Shown here: piece by piece, positions 12,249 to 23,521 of the stretch | How positions within the stretch are numbered: the first letter of the stretch is position 1 | Layout of the letters: each line of letters begins with the position of its first letter | Origin: Chelydra serpentina | Taxonomy: Eukaryota > Chordata > Testudines > Chelydridae | Assembly: GCA_037349315.1 (NCBI GenBank) | Contig: JBAIAC010000035.1 | Coordinates: 11,484,501-11,548,500, forward strand | DNA: 64,000 bases | Direction: 5' to 3' | Made by a program: the position numbers and the translations under genes | The notes under the pieces: model-generated | The model's input: only the letters and a program-made list of their open reading frames with translations | Told to the model about the DNA's origin: nothing | Database searches by the model: none

Positions 12249-13358
12249 GCCACAGTGGCCTGCTTGGTGCTGCCACCTGGTGTGCCAAGGCTACTTCTGC
12301 CCCTGCTTCCAAGCCTTTTCCAGCTTGGGACTCCCGAATCCTGTCTGTTTTGAGCCAGATTCCACTGATCTGCTGCAAACACAGACCCAGGTCCGAACCA
12401 AGTCCACTCACCACTGTAAGGCCCCTGGAGGCGCTCTTGCCTTTGACACCCAGCTGCTCAACTCCAAGGAGGTTCAAACCCTTAATAAATCCGTTTTACC
12501 CTGTATAAAGCTTATACAGGGTAAACTCATAAATCGTTCGCTTTCTATTGCAAAGATAGAAAGTATGCACACCTGTTTGCTCTCCCTTTGCACTAACTCG
12601 TACTCAAGGAAACTTAATAAGTAAAAAGTGATTTTAATAAGCACAAAAAATAGGATGTAAGTGAGTTCAATTGGTGACAGACAGAACAAAGCAAGTTACT
12701 TAGTAAAATAAAATAAAACACGCACGTCTACGTCTATTCAAAGTTAACACAGATAAAAGCCTCACCAGATTCGGATATTTTCCTTTTTACAGGCTGTAGA
12801 ATTAGCCTAGGTCCAGTAGCCGCACCCCCTGGTGTCTTTGTCCTTTGTTCAGTTCCCCTCAGGAATGTGCTTGGGGGGGTGGAGAGCCTCTCCCTTTAGC
12901 CAGCTGAAGCCAAAATGGAAGGGTCTTGCAAGGGCTTTTATAGCCTTTCTTCCTCTCCCTGCGTAGGATCCAGTAGCCCTGGAGTTTTGGGATCACATGG
13001 GCAAGTCACCTGTCCATGTGCCCTAACCAGTCTAACCAGTTGCATCCTTGACTGGGGCCCCGATGTGGATTGGGGTCTGCACCTTCTTTTGTCTGTTAAG
13101 TACTTGTACTCAACTTGCACATTCCTTCCTCTGGACCTGGTCCCATGTTCTTACAAAAGCTATGCATAAAACCAGCAAATATAAAACCAATGTTCATAAC
13201 TACAACCACAACAATGATACATGCCTACAAACAGGAGGAATAAATTCAGTAGGTCATAACTTTCACAGAGATATGTTGCATGGCACATGTAGCATAAAAC
13301 GTTACACATATATAGTTATAAGCATCTCCCCATAAAGTTTTATGGGGACACTGTCACA
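12249..13358 (-). mobile_element. LTR-like unit, right half of palindrome (lacks 14 bp)
   Basis: This is the exact reverse complement of 11125-12234 at a constant coordinate sum of 24,483. I find no indel, and no mismatch except the two beside the loop. All translated segments agree on both arms, and the rest was compared by eye. Its outer end is ...ACACTGTCACA followed by ACCAG. The inner end lacks the 14 terminal bases present on the left unit. Confidence 0.85.
12935..12942 (-). promoter_or_regulatory. TATA box of right LTR-like unit
   Basis: The minus-strand reading is TATAAAAG, the mirror of 11541-11548. It points leftward, toward the palindrome centre. Confidence 0.5.
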
Positions 13359-13816
13359 ACCAGATTTTATAGGGACAGTCCCGATTTTGGGGTCTTTTTC
13401 TTATATAGGCTCCTATTACCCCTACCCCCGTCCCGATTTTTCACACTTGCTGTCTGGTCACCCTAGGGTGGAGTCTCACAGTGCAGATACTATGGAAGAG
13501 AGCTATAAGGCTGTCTCCCAAGAACCACCTCACAAGCCCTGGCATGAGGGGGTGCTTTGGGGCGGAAGAGCAGGGAGGGGAGAAGCGAGGCAGGGTAGAG
13601 CTGCAGCACCCTGCTCTGTGAAGGTTCTGTGCAATTCTGAGGAACATATAGTAGCCCTGGGGAGGCTATAAATTATACAGGGCCCCGGGGCTGCCAAAGT
13701 TATGCCCAGAGGCTCTCCAACTCCTAAAGCGGCCCAGGATGGGAAGGGTGCAAAGGTAGTTTAAATCCACATTAGCCATCCCTCCCCTGGCTGCAAGTGC
13801 GATGCTGGGCTTCTAA

Positions 13817-14110
13817 GGGTAGGTCTATACTACCCGCCCAATTCGGCGGGTAGAGATCGATCTTCTGGGATTGATTTATCGCGTCTCATCTGGACGCAAT
13901 AAATCGATCCCAGAAGCGCTCCCCGTCAACTGTGGAACTGCTGCTCGGCAAGAGGAGGAAGCGCTGTCGACGGGGGAGCCTGCCTGCGCCGCATGGACCC
14001 GTAGTAAGTAAACGTAGTTCGATCTAAGAAACGTCGACTTCAGCTACGCTATTCTCGTAGCTGAAGTTGCATTTCCTAGATCGATCCCCTGCCCCAGTGT
14101 AGACCAGCCC
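13817..14110. mobile_element. Harbinger-type MITE with TAA duplication
   Basis: A 294-bp element with ends GGGTAGGTCTATACTA and, reversed, GGGCTGGTCTACACTG. It is flanked by direct TAA (13814-13816 and 14111-14113). It is rich in internal hairpins: a stem 'cttctgggattgatttat' with its reverse near 13890-13913, and 'cttcagctacg...cgtagctgaag' near 14038-14066. Non-coding. It shares the second hairpin with the copies at 46395 and 63923. Confidence 0.85.
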
Positions 14111-14189
14111 TAAGAGTAAAGATAACTTCAGCAGCTCATCACATTTGAGTAAGGCACTGTGCGCTCCAAGTAAAATATACAGTAGGCAA

Positions 14190-14298
14190 CATTTTCAAAA
14201 GCGCCTAAATGACTTAAGAGCCATCCCACCTTGGCACTTAGGAGTCTACGTCTTGTTGACTTTCAATGAGACTTAGGCAGGAAAACTTTGAAATTTTT
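14190..14298. repeat. short palindromic repeat ('cttaggag' type)
   Basis: Starts 'cattttcaaaagcgcctaaa' and runs through 'gcacttaggagtc' and 'ttgactttcaatgagac' to 'aaaactttgaaattttt'. The two ends are roughly inverse. It is one of the old dispersed foldback repeats in this window. Confidence 0.45.
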
Positions 14299-14955
14299 AC
14301 GCTGAATCTTGTAGAAATCAGTAAGGACAAGGACATTTATAGTAAAGAAAGGGGACACTTGCTGGAGCAAAACTAAGGGGATTTAGGAAAAGACCATTTC
14401 CTAATATGTTGGCTGTTGGTATGAAATATCAATGGCTTAGTTTCCATATAGGGAAGCATTCTGTATATGTTCTGTAAACATCATAGGTGTATAAATGTTC
14501 CCTTGAGCTCTGCCAACCAGCGAACCGTTTGGTGGGCTGGCCACTGGACTACATCAGGTTCAGCTTTACATGTGGGGCTGTAACAAAAGACTGAAGTAGA
14601 TTATACACTGATGGGTCTTGGCATTTTGAGTGAGAAAGTGCAACTTTGTAAATCTTGAAACGTGAGCATAAGTGAGTGCTCGTGAGCTTGATTGAGGAAA
14701 GGTTTAGGCCAAGAAGATCACACACAGGCTGGATTCTAGCAGATGGAGCTGCCACAAAAGAATGTTAGGCCAGAAAAATGAGGTCATTCTCTGTAAAGTC
14801 CTTTTTTTAAAAAATAGGACTTTTGTTTGGATTTATTGCCTTCTTCATCAGAAACTACAGCTGCAAATGTAGAAATAGACTATTAACATAAAAAAAAAAA
14901 AAACAACCTGTACATAATTTGAGCATTGTGAGTATATAAAAGACACCTCCTAGAC

Positions 14956-15174
14956 CAGGGGTTCTCAAACTGGGGGTCGGGACCCTTCAGGGAGTCGCGA
15001 GGTTATTACATGGGGGGTCACGAGCTGTCAGCCTCCTCCCCAATACCCGTTTTTCCTCCAGCATTTATAATGGTGTTAAATATATACAAATGTGTTTTTA
15101 ATTTATAAGGGGGGTCACACTCAGAGGCTTACTATGTGAAAGGGGTCACCAGTACAGAAGTTTGAGAACCACTG
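14956..15174. mobile_element. hAT-type MITE with 8-bp duplication
   Basis: Begins CAGGGGTTCTCAAACTG and ends AGTTTGAGAACCACTG, an inverted repeat of about 16 bp. It is flanked by a perfect 8-bp direct repeat TCCTAGAC (14948-14955 and 15175-15182). The ends are those of the Charlie-like hAT group. Non-coding, 219 bp. Confidence 0.9.
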
Positions 15175-15769
15175 TCCTAGACCATTACACAGTGATGACT
15201 TCAGTATGTATGATTGGATAGATATGGTAATGCTTGCTAAATTTACAGGATGTTCTCAATCTGACCTATGATGTTAGTGTCATAAGATATTAATGATCTC
15301 CCTGAAAGCAATATACAGACAAAACTGAGTCTTTTGGTAGATTTGTAAAATGTAATTATTTTACAAGGATAAACTCAATAGGTAGAATTCATTAATAAAT
15401 CAAGTTGAACTGATTTACACTGAATTCTTTTCCCTCAGCTGTTTAACTCCACTAGTAATAAACTAATGCCATTTTGAAAATTAGGAAAGTGATCCTAATT
15501 CTCTACAGGGCCTTGAGACACAAAGACCCTTCGTTTCTGCTTTGTCAGAGCTTTAAATATGACAAATGGAATGCCCAGATTCCAGCTGTGTAACACCAAT
15601 ATTTGCATTATACTTAGGACAGCTAGTGATGGGTGAACCCTCAGTAGCTTTAGAGGTTTGGTCTGCTTAAGCATCTAGAACCGCATCTTAGGCCTGGACC
15701 AAAGACAATAGACTGCCACTGTCTTCAGTAGGCCTTATATCAGGCCCATTGAGTCTACAGACTTGAGTC

Positions 15770-15870
15770 CCAATCCTGGAAATGCTTGAGCATGTGTATA
15801 CCTTTTCTAGTATGAGTAGCCCCATATGACTTCAGTGAGACTACTCGTGTGCTGAAAATTAAGGGTCTGG
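15770..15870. repeat. short palindromic repeat
   Basis: Contains 'cccaatcctggaaatgcttg', 'gagtagccccatatgactt' and 'gagactactcgtgtgctg'. This is the same layout as the clearer copy at 18591-18670: a 'gtagtccc-attgacttc-gggactac' palindrome. Confidence 0.5.
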
Positions 15871-16519
15871 CCAGTGTACTGAGCAATTTGCAGGATCTAG
15901 CACCTGGAGGGACTACAAAGGCAACTTAATCCCTCTTTTCTCTGTGGAGATTCCCAACAAAGGGAATAATTGTGACAATTATGCTGTACTGTGAATACTT
16001 TTCCACCAGGCTGCAGACTGAGATAATTTTACATAAGCCTTTGAACTGCTGTCAGAGTGTGACATCTTTTGGTTACTAGCAGCCTGGGCCAGATTGGAGA
16101 CAATAAACAACCAGTGAAAGGCTCCATCCCATTACCAATCACTCAAACCAAGAAAAGAAAGATTTAATAGGTACCTCCTAGCATTTCTGATTAATCTTTC
16201 AATCAAATGTGTTTTCATAGTGTTCTTTTACACTTTGGAGCATTCCAGTATTTTTATATCTTCATGTGTGGAACATACCTGCAACCCAAATCACTTTACA
16301 TCATTCTACAGTTGAGTATTTAAGAGCTCATACAAAATGTGAAGTGATACAACAATTTTCTATTTGTAGTGGGGAGTAATTTTTAAGGGGCACGTCTGTA
16401 ATGTTTTTTTTTCTTTTAAGCTCTCAAATCAAGAATATTTTAAATGGATAACTTTAACACTGCTTGTGCAGTAAATGTCTAATGGGAGGAATGAGGATAT
16501 TGCTAAAAATACTGGATTC

Positions 16520-16523
<4 letters not shown>

Positions 16524-16575
<52 letters not shown>
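16524..16575 (+). repeat. (CA)n microsatellite
   Basis: An uninterrupted run of 26 CA units. The His/Thr-rich open frame over it is an artefact of the repeat. Confidence 0.97.
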
Positions 16576-16580
<5 letters not shown>

Positions 16581-18590
16581 TGTCAGTCCCTGCTGCTTGA
16601 TAGGTTAGCAATAAGTAGAAAAAATAATATAATAATCCCTCCAGTATAGTCTCCAATAATGTTATAGCACAGTGCCATGTGAGCATCAGATGAGCTGAGT
16701 TGTAATAAACTGGGGTAAGTTAGGGGCATTGTATTAGTTCATAAATTCTTTCCGGATTGATTTCCACTGACATTTCATGGATTTATTTGTATTAATATTA
16801 TTTTCCTGTGCACCCCTCCCTCCCCCCCCCCCCCGCCCTTCTCCATATTTTTGGGCAAGATTTCTTTTTTAAAGTTAGACACAGAATAACTTTCCTAATT
16901 TCTGTGCCTACCTGCCCCACCCTTTCAGATGCCACTCAAACTCCATGGGCCAATGCAGAAGGAGAAACAAGGCCACGGCCATACCTCCATCCCATTCCTG
17001 CTCCTTTGATTGTTACTGAGCTGTAGCGAGGGAGCAGTCCTCTGTGCTCCCCAGGCAGCAGGCCTCATAAAGCAATACTTCTCAACGGCTCCATGTGCCC
17101 TCTTTCATTCACATAAGGACCAGCTGCATTCTGTCTCTGTATGTTTATACACATAGTATCCTGACTGGCAAGTACAGCTGTAATCATAATGCACCCCCCA
17201 TTTGTGTGAGTAATTGCACAGAGTATGGTGGGACTTCTTTATAATCTAGCCTTAATTGCCTGTTTTATGTGTTTTTTATTAAAACATTGTTTAACTTTTT
17301 AAGTTTTGCTTTTATATCGTGGCCTGATTATAATTTTTTTTAAAATGTGAGTTAATAAAAAAGACTCAGAAATAAATTAAGTGTATTTGACTTGTAATAT
17401 TAGAGTTGTTATGCTCAATCATTTGTAAAACAGGAGGCTGTAAAATATATTCCAGAGTGAGGTTACACCAAAACTAATCATCATCATATAACTACATTCA
17501 ACTGTTTATGATGTGTACTGATCTCTAAATAAAGGGCGATTGGAGTAATATGATGGGAGATATTTAATTAAACTGAGTTAGGAAGGTTGTAAACATCATG
17601 ACATTGCCAATGAAAGCAAAATGTATTAGGGCAGTCAGAATTGTTAAGTTCCTAAAATGCATCTATAACTATATCCTTTTGAAATATGTTTCAGTACCTC
17701 AGTGAGTGCCTTCAAATTGATTCAAGGATGTCCTGAGTGTCACAATCTATTTGCTTAAGCTTTCAGTCAAGATTGCAATGTTTTTCACTTGCAGTGAAAA
17801 CATTGCCAGTAAGGAATACATTCCATAAATATAAAAGCGGCTGCTACAAACAACGCTATTAACTGAAAATACAATTTGCATTTGAAGGACTGATGACTGT
17901 ATTGTCACAGATGTCAAATACTCCACTTGTGGTGATAGTGCAGAGAAAAGACTGAACATAAGTGAAATTTTTCCATGTGCCATTTCTAGTCTATTTCTAC
18001 TCCTCCTAGTAAGTGACAAAATGAACTTTATAATTCCGCCATATCTGCTAATGTTATTCCACATGCCTTTTCTCGTTTTATTGTAAAATTTCCAGATTTC
18101 CTAGAAAGGGGCTAAGTGCTTCCTGAGACATGCTAAAGAGTTTCAACACCTATTGGTTTCATCTTAACAACCTATAGGATAGGACATATATTACATCATC
18201 TGGCCCCGTAGAACTTGGTATAGCCTGTTCAGATATGTCAGGTCTTGCACAAATGTGGAGTAATGTTTTGCTTGAAAAAATCTTCACAAAGCAGTGGCGG
18301 AACAGTCTCTATCTTGTTTACTGTGAGAGGGTTTGCTACATAAAGGTATCAGAACTGGAATTTAATTTGAGTTTCCCGGCCACCTTGAGCAAATAGTTTA
18401 AATTGATTAGTTGATGAGTTAAGGAGGGTTCCATCCTTTCCCTAGCAACTGTGTTTCAAACTAAAACTATATACAGAATCTAAACATGCTTTTTTGTTGT
18501 ATAATACATGACACTCCTTCCATAATAAGGGCTGCGTGACCAGGTCCTAATAAAAATCATACAGACCCTGAGTCAGCAAAGCACTAAAGC

Positions 18591-18670
18591 ACATGCTTAA
18601 CTTTAAGCACATGAGTAGTCCTACTGACTTCTATGGGACTACTCACATGTTGGAAATTAAGTGTGTGCTT
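18591..18670. repeat. short palindromic repeat
   Basis: 'acatgcttaactttaagcac' followed by 'gagtagtcctactgacttct' and 'gggactactcacatg', then 'aattaagtgtgtgctt'. It folds back on itself around 'ctactgacttctatggga'. Old and diverged. Confidence 0.6.
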
Positions 18671-20250
18671 ACATACTTTGCTGAATGGATGCTCTGATCA
18701 GCTGCTGCAGCAAGGATGCTCCAGGCTGTCTTCAGTAACTCAAAGGCAAGGCATATTTTCTCCCCATAATCAGACCCTAGATGGTAAATTTGGAAACACT
18801 GTGCAAAAGCTAATAATGAAGTATTACATTTGTGCACTAGCAGTTCCTGTCATCAGGGTGGATTTGAAAATAAGTGCTGTGTGGGCAAGAGAACACTGGG
18901 AAGCCCAACAAGGTTTGTTGGGAGGAAGGAAGGGATCTGCCATAACTAGAGGAGGCATACAGGTGGATAGGAAGAGAAGCTAGGGAGCTTGGAGATGCTG
19001 GCCACTGTAGGTGAGAAGATGAAGACCCCGCGCCCTTCTCAGCCTGGATTGTTATCAGAGATGCAAATAATTCTTTCTTTACCCATTTTTGGTGGCTTGT
19101 CCAGCTCAAGTGACTGTGTAGGATGTGACTAGCAAACCCCAGTAGCCCAGACAATGTTTTGAGTAGTCCATAAAATTCAGCCCTAACTCCCCTTACTTAC
19201 CTTGAATACAAACATCCACTTATGCCCCACTGTGTCCCATTCACATACAATATGCTCGTCACCACATAAGTCAATTATCTCACCACCAGCCCCTGAATTC
19301 CTTCTGTTTTGGGCAAGTCATCATGTCCCATTCTGAGTTTGTCCTCCCTTTCCCCTCACACCTCCCCATACTGGAAGTGTACCTATCTACCTTTGTTCCC
19401 TTTGTTTATGTTACCTGCATGGGAGAGCAAGTTGGAATTTACTGATAATGCTGCCTCTTAAATCCGCCATTGTCCTCACAATACAAACAAAAGCAGCTAT
19501 GACATTTCTTTTCAAAGCCAGACTAGTGCGTGAATGATGGGAGAACCTGTGAGGTCTACAGAGCTTGTGTTATCAATGTTACTTTGCTGGTGCAATAAAT
19601 AGTATCATCCAAATAATCTTGTAAATTTCATTTTTAACCAATAAAGCTGCCTTTCTGCTGCTCATTCTATTGTTCAAAATATAAACTTTAAGTTCATAAG
19701 AAACAGGCTGATATTTTATGTTCACTTTATCAAAAACCCTAATAAAAATGTAACTGCAAAATAGATAGTAAGAGTTATCATTCTTGGGGAAATATCAGGG
19801 TCATGAATTCCAAGTTAGTAAGTGTCAGTTTTCAATTTCGGAAAAGTCTGGTGATAAATTACAGGACAAAACCATATAGAAAAAAATTAGAATGTGAAGA
19901 ACACAGTTTTTAAGTATAAAAATAGTGAGTATTAAAAACTGCTTCCTTGACGTGCCCTTTGTGATAGGAAAAGAAACTGTAAATCAGACATACTAGGACC
20001 CCTTGGGCCTTTATCCTGCATCTGGTTTATCATGAAGAGATCCCTGTTCTACAGTGATTTAAATGGGACCCTGAATAGGCACAGGAGTATGCCTAACTGG
20101 ATCATATACAGATAGAATATCACTAGACAGCCCCCTCCAATTTCAGGGTTAATTTAGTTCCAGATCAGAACTTTGCAGCTTGGGTCCATCTCCCGTTTCA
20201 GGCAGTCCTTGTAAGATTGGCATCAGGGCTGATGTAGTGGACTCAGTGAA

Positions 20251-20542
20251 GGGTATGTCTACACTTCAAGCTGGAGATGTAAATTCCAGGTTGAAGAGAC
20301 ATACCCATGGTAGTTCTGATCAAGTTAGCATGCTAAAAATAGAGTGTAGTCATGGCAAAGCATGTAACAGGAGGGGCAAACTGCCTTGAGTTTGTGCCTA
20401 GTGTTTCAGACATGACTAGCCCTTCCTGCTATCTGTACTGTTGCTGCGATGCTGTATTTTTCACACAGTAGCTCAATCTGAGCTAGTGCAGATCTGTCTC
20501 CTTGCCCTAGAATTTACACATCCAACTCAAAGTGTAGTCTGA
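20251..20542. mobile_element. Harbinger-type MITE (GTCTACACTT ends)
   Basis: The left end GGGTATGTCTACACTTCAAG pairs with the reversed right end GTCAGACTACACTTTGAG. Inside, 'gctgtattttt' and 'agctcaatctgagctagtgc' resemble the copy at 27508. No clear target duplication remains. Confidence 0.65.
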
Positions 20543-22724
20543 CTTCTCACCCCCATCCTTCCTTTTTCTGTCTCTCGAATCTCTCTCTCTCTTCCCTTGA
20601 TCTGATTATACAATGACTAGACCTCCACTTCCCCATCCCAGATGTACTTTGCTCTCTCTTATTTGCCCAAAGGTTGTTTTTGCAACCCTGATGCAGTGTC
20701 AAGCATCCAAGATTTAGTTCCTTAATCAACCACTTGCTTTCTCCCTCTCTCTCTGCATTACGAAATGCTGAAACAATAGCACTATGTAAGGTGTGGGTTT
20801 GCACAATATGAATAGGCTACTTTCAATCTACCTTAAAAGATAGCTGCTCCTAATACATTATTTTTATTGTCTGCATAGAAAACCCCCAATTTAAAATAAA
20901 TACATTTATAAGGTGAGACAGGATGACTGTGATAATCTAGTCTGCATAACCCATTTTATGGAATTTCACCTAATGCAAATGCAGGGAATTATTCTTTCCA
21001 ACTTTGTAAGTGAATGCTGTCATGACTGATAATTTATGGTTGAGCTACAGCATATCTTTTAGAAAGACATCTAGTCTTCATGTAAAGACTGAAAGTAGCA
21101 TCCAAAATGTGTTTGATACTGTGTGGATGTAGAGAAAGAACATAGTAGCTGTCCTGAATAGCTTATGATTACTGAGACATTGCATGGAACTCTTTTGCAT
21201 TTGTTCATCGTAACTGGAAGTATTCAGTTGCACCATGAAATCTGCATGAAACAAAAAAAGTTTCACCTAGCTGTGGTGATCAGTGTTTTCACTTAGACCT
21301 CCAACAACACATGAATATGCACTGTGGAAAATAAGTGTGCTTCATAAATCATACAGTACATAAAATGCCAGACCCATCTCAAATATTAAGAAAATGTATT
21401 TGTGGGGGAGGGGAAAGCAACCATTGCTGCTTTTTTTTTTTTTTAAAGTAAATGCATCTTTTTAAAGTTAATTCACATCTGTCATGTGAGGCTTGAAAGG
21501 ATCAGTGGTTTCTCGCTAGGTAAACACAGTTTTAATGTAGATAAGTAAATTACCCCAGTTATCCATCCATATAAAAAGGTGCAATTTTGTTCTTCATGAA
21601 AAATTAAAAGCTAGACTTGATCTGATGAAAGTCATAAAGGAAACTGATGAAGCAACTCAGAGGATGAACTCAGTCACTGTTGATAAGAGGAATGATAAAC
21701 TGTGTATTTACTTGAGCCCTAGGGATCTAAATAGAATCTTTAAAAAGAGAACTACTGAAGAAATTATTATTAAAGTTGCAAGAGCATGATATTCAAAATG
21801 CATTCTAACAGCTGAAAGGGAATGGTATCATTTCCTGAAAGTGTATAATTTATTCTAGGCACATTACAATAAGTATAGAATTTTCCTTCTCCATCCGAGA
21901 CAGTGTCAGCTTGCTAAATAAACAGACAGGCTGACATGCGGAACACTCTCTTGCTCATTAATAAAGTCAGAGATTCAAACATCTACTTGAGATATTTATA
22001 GAATGAAGTGTGTGTGTGTGTGTGTGTGTACACGTACATGTGAGCATCATAGACAGTCAAGTTGCAGGTGTTATTGTCTGGAAAGCTAAAATATGGCCTG
22101 CTGGCTACATTAATACATATGATTAAAAGAAAAGCCCCTAAACTGAATATGCAAGTCAACGCCACTTGAATTAATGAAATCCATGAAAGAAGTAATTGCT
22201 TTTTTGTTTCCTGGCAATCAAAGGAAAAAACATAATTTTAGACTCAAATAAATTATCTCCTACAATAGCAAGTTCCATTCTGAAAGCTCAGAAAGAAATG
22301 TATAGCACTAGTGTCCCTGTACTGATATTTGTCTGGGCTGTCATTTGCTATTGAAGTCATATAAGCCTGACAGTAAGGAACATTTTTGGTAATTGAAGCA
22401 TGAAACTATGTGCAATGCCCTCAGTGTGAGAGATGCTGCAGTATCTGAGATATGGTGGTCAGTTCTACAGATAAACTTCTATCTGTATTCTTTACAAAAA
22501 TCAGAACCCCCAGAAAGTGAATGGTGGACTTCTGAACATAAACACTGGAGTAGACATAAACATTTGAAGAATGCTCTATTTCACAGGAGCGGGCAGAGAC
22601 AGCTGCAATTCAAGCAGCCCTATTAACATTTCAGCAAATGCTTCGTGGGGAGAATTGGAGTTTTCAAAGATGTTCAAGGTCAGAGGCTACCTTTATCCTA
22701 TGTATCTTAAGTGGCTCACACTGG
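20543..22724. other. no gene recognised; TG microsatellite
   Basis: AT-rich, without coding signal. A (TG) tract of about 11 units lies at 22009-22029. A T-run lies at about 21431-21444. Confidence 0.5.
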
Positions 22725-23521
22725 GGCCTTGGCTACACTTGCAGCTGTACAGCGCTGTTAGTTAAACCCGTGTTCGTACAGCTGAGTAGGGAAAGCGCTC
22801 CAGCCTGTCCACACTGGCAGCCGCCAGCGCAGTAACTACCACTGACGTGGCTACATTTGCGGCACTTGCAGCTGTATTGGGAGCATTCAGGTAGCTGCAA
22901 CGTGCTTTTCAAATGGGGGGGGGGGGTGAGGGGGACTTTGACAGGGAGCGTTTTGAGAGAGAGAGGGGGTTTTTGAAATCTCCACAGAGTGTCAGCTCAT
23001 TATTTCCACACCTCCACATCCCCTGCCTCTCTCTCAATCACTGAAAGCAAACAGCAGGGGCTTTGTTTGTTTTTAAAGAGCAGATAAAAGAGAGGAAACG
23101 GAGCCTTCCCCCCCCCCCCCCGCCGTTCTTCTCCCCCCCCCCTCTGTCCAAGGCTTTGCTGCCGGCATTCCTAACGGAGCCCCTCCCCTCTTTCCCACCC
23201 CTGCCTGCAAACAATAGCTGTGGTTGTAAAGCTGTGTTTGTAGTAGCTCCAGACGGAGCTCTGAACTCCAACCCGGAAGTGCCGTTTCAAAACAAAGCAG
23301 CTTCCGGAGATCAGTAACTGCGTTGTTCCTGGGCTACACTGAAAGACCAGCGTTCCACCCACTTCGCAACAGTTGCTATTTCTCTCGGGGAGGTGGAGTA
23401 CATGCAGCGCTGTATCTGAGGAGATACAGCGTTGCACGTGCCTTGCAAGTGTAGCCAGTTAATGAGTTACAGCGCTGCCGGCAGTTTTATTGCGCTGTAA
23501 CTTGTAAGTGTAGCCAAGGCC
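22725..23521. mobile_element. Harbinger-type non-autonomous element, 0.8 kb
   Basis: Begins GGCCTTGGCTACACTTGCAG and ends, reversed, GGCCTTGGCTACACTTACAA. The inner parts also pair in pieces (tacagcgctg, cagcgctgtat). Length is about 797 bp with no transposase. It holds a G-run (about 22915-22926) and two C-runs (about 23109-23121 and 23133-23142) that give the Pro- and Gly-rich open frames on either strand. Target duplication is not clear. Confidence 0.75.

Larger units (their letters stand above)
11115..13463. mobile_element. small MITE (GGGTGACC ends) split by the palindrome
   Basis: The left end GGGTGACCAG (11115-11124) and the right part (13359-13463, ending GTCTGGTCACCC and flanked by TA) belong to the same family as the copy at 2165-2285, sharing 'gggacagtcccgatttt' and 'ttcacacttgctgtctgg'. 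Only the first ten bases of the MITE lie left of the 2.2-kb insertion. ACCAG is present on both sides and is the target duplication of the insert. Confidence 0.8.
15183..20250. other. no gene; old short repeats and a CA microsatellite
   Basis: About 5 kb without a recognisable exon. The 105-codon (17747-18064, minus) and 116-codon (18633-18983) open frames show no domain. Contents noted separately are palindromic repeats near 15770 and 18591 and a CA tract at 16524. A C-run lies at about 16820-16834. Confidence 0.5.

Noticed and set aside
11148..13335. Pairs of identical 60-135-codon frames on opposite strands
   Set aside because: They are mirror images produced by the palindrome and show no protein domain.
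11125..13358. Palindrome as a simple fold-back sequencing or assembly artefact
   Set aside because: An artefact would not stop exactly at LTR ends with a direct 5-bp repeat and two different halves of the same MITE on either side. Not fully excluded; long reads would settle it.
16464..16649. His/Thr-rich frame
   Set aside because: It is the CA microsatellite translated.
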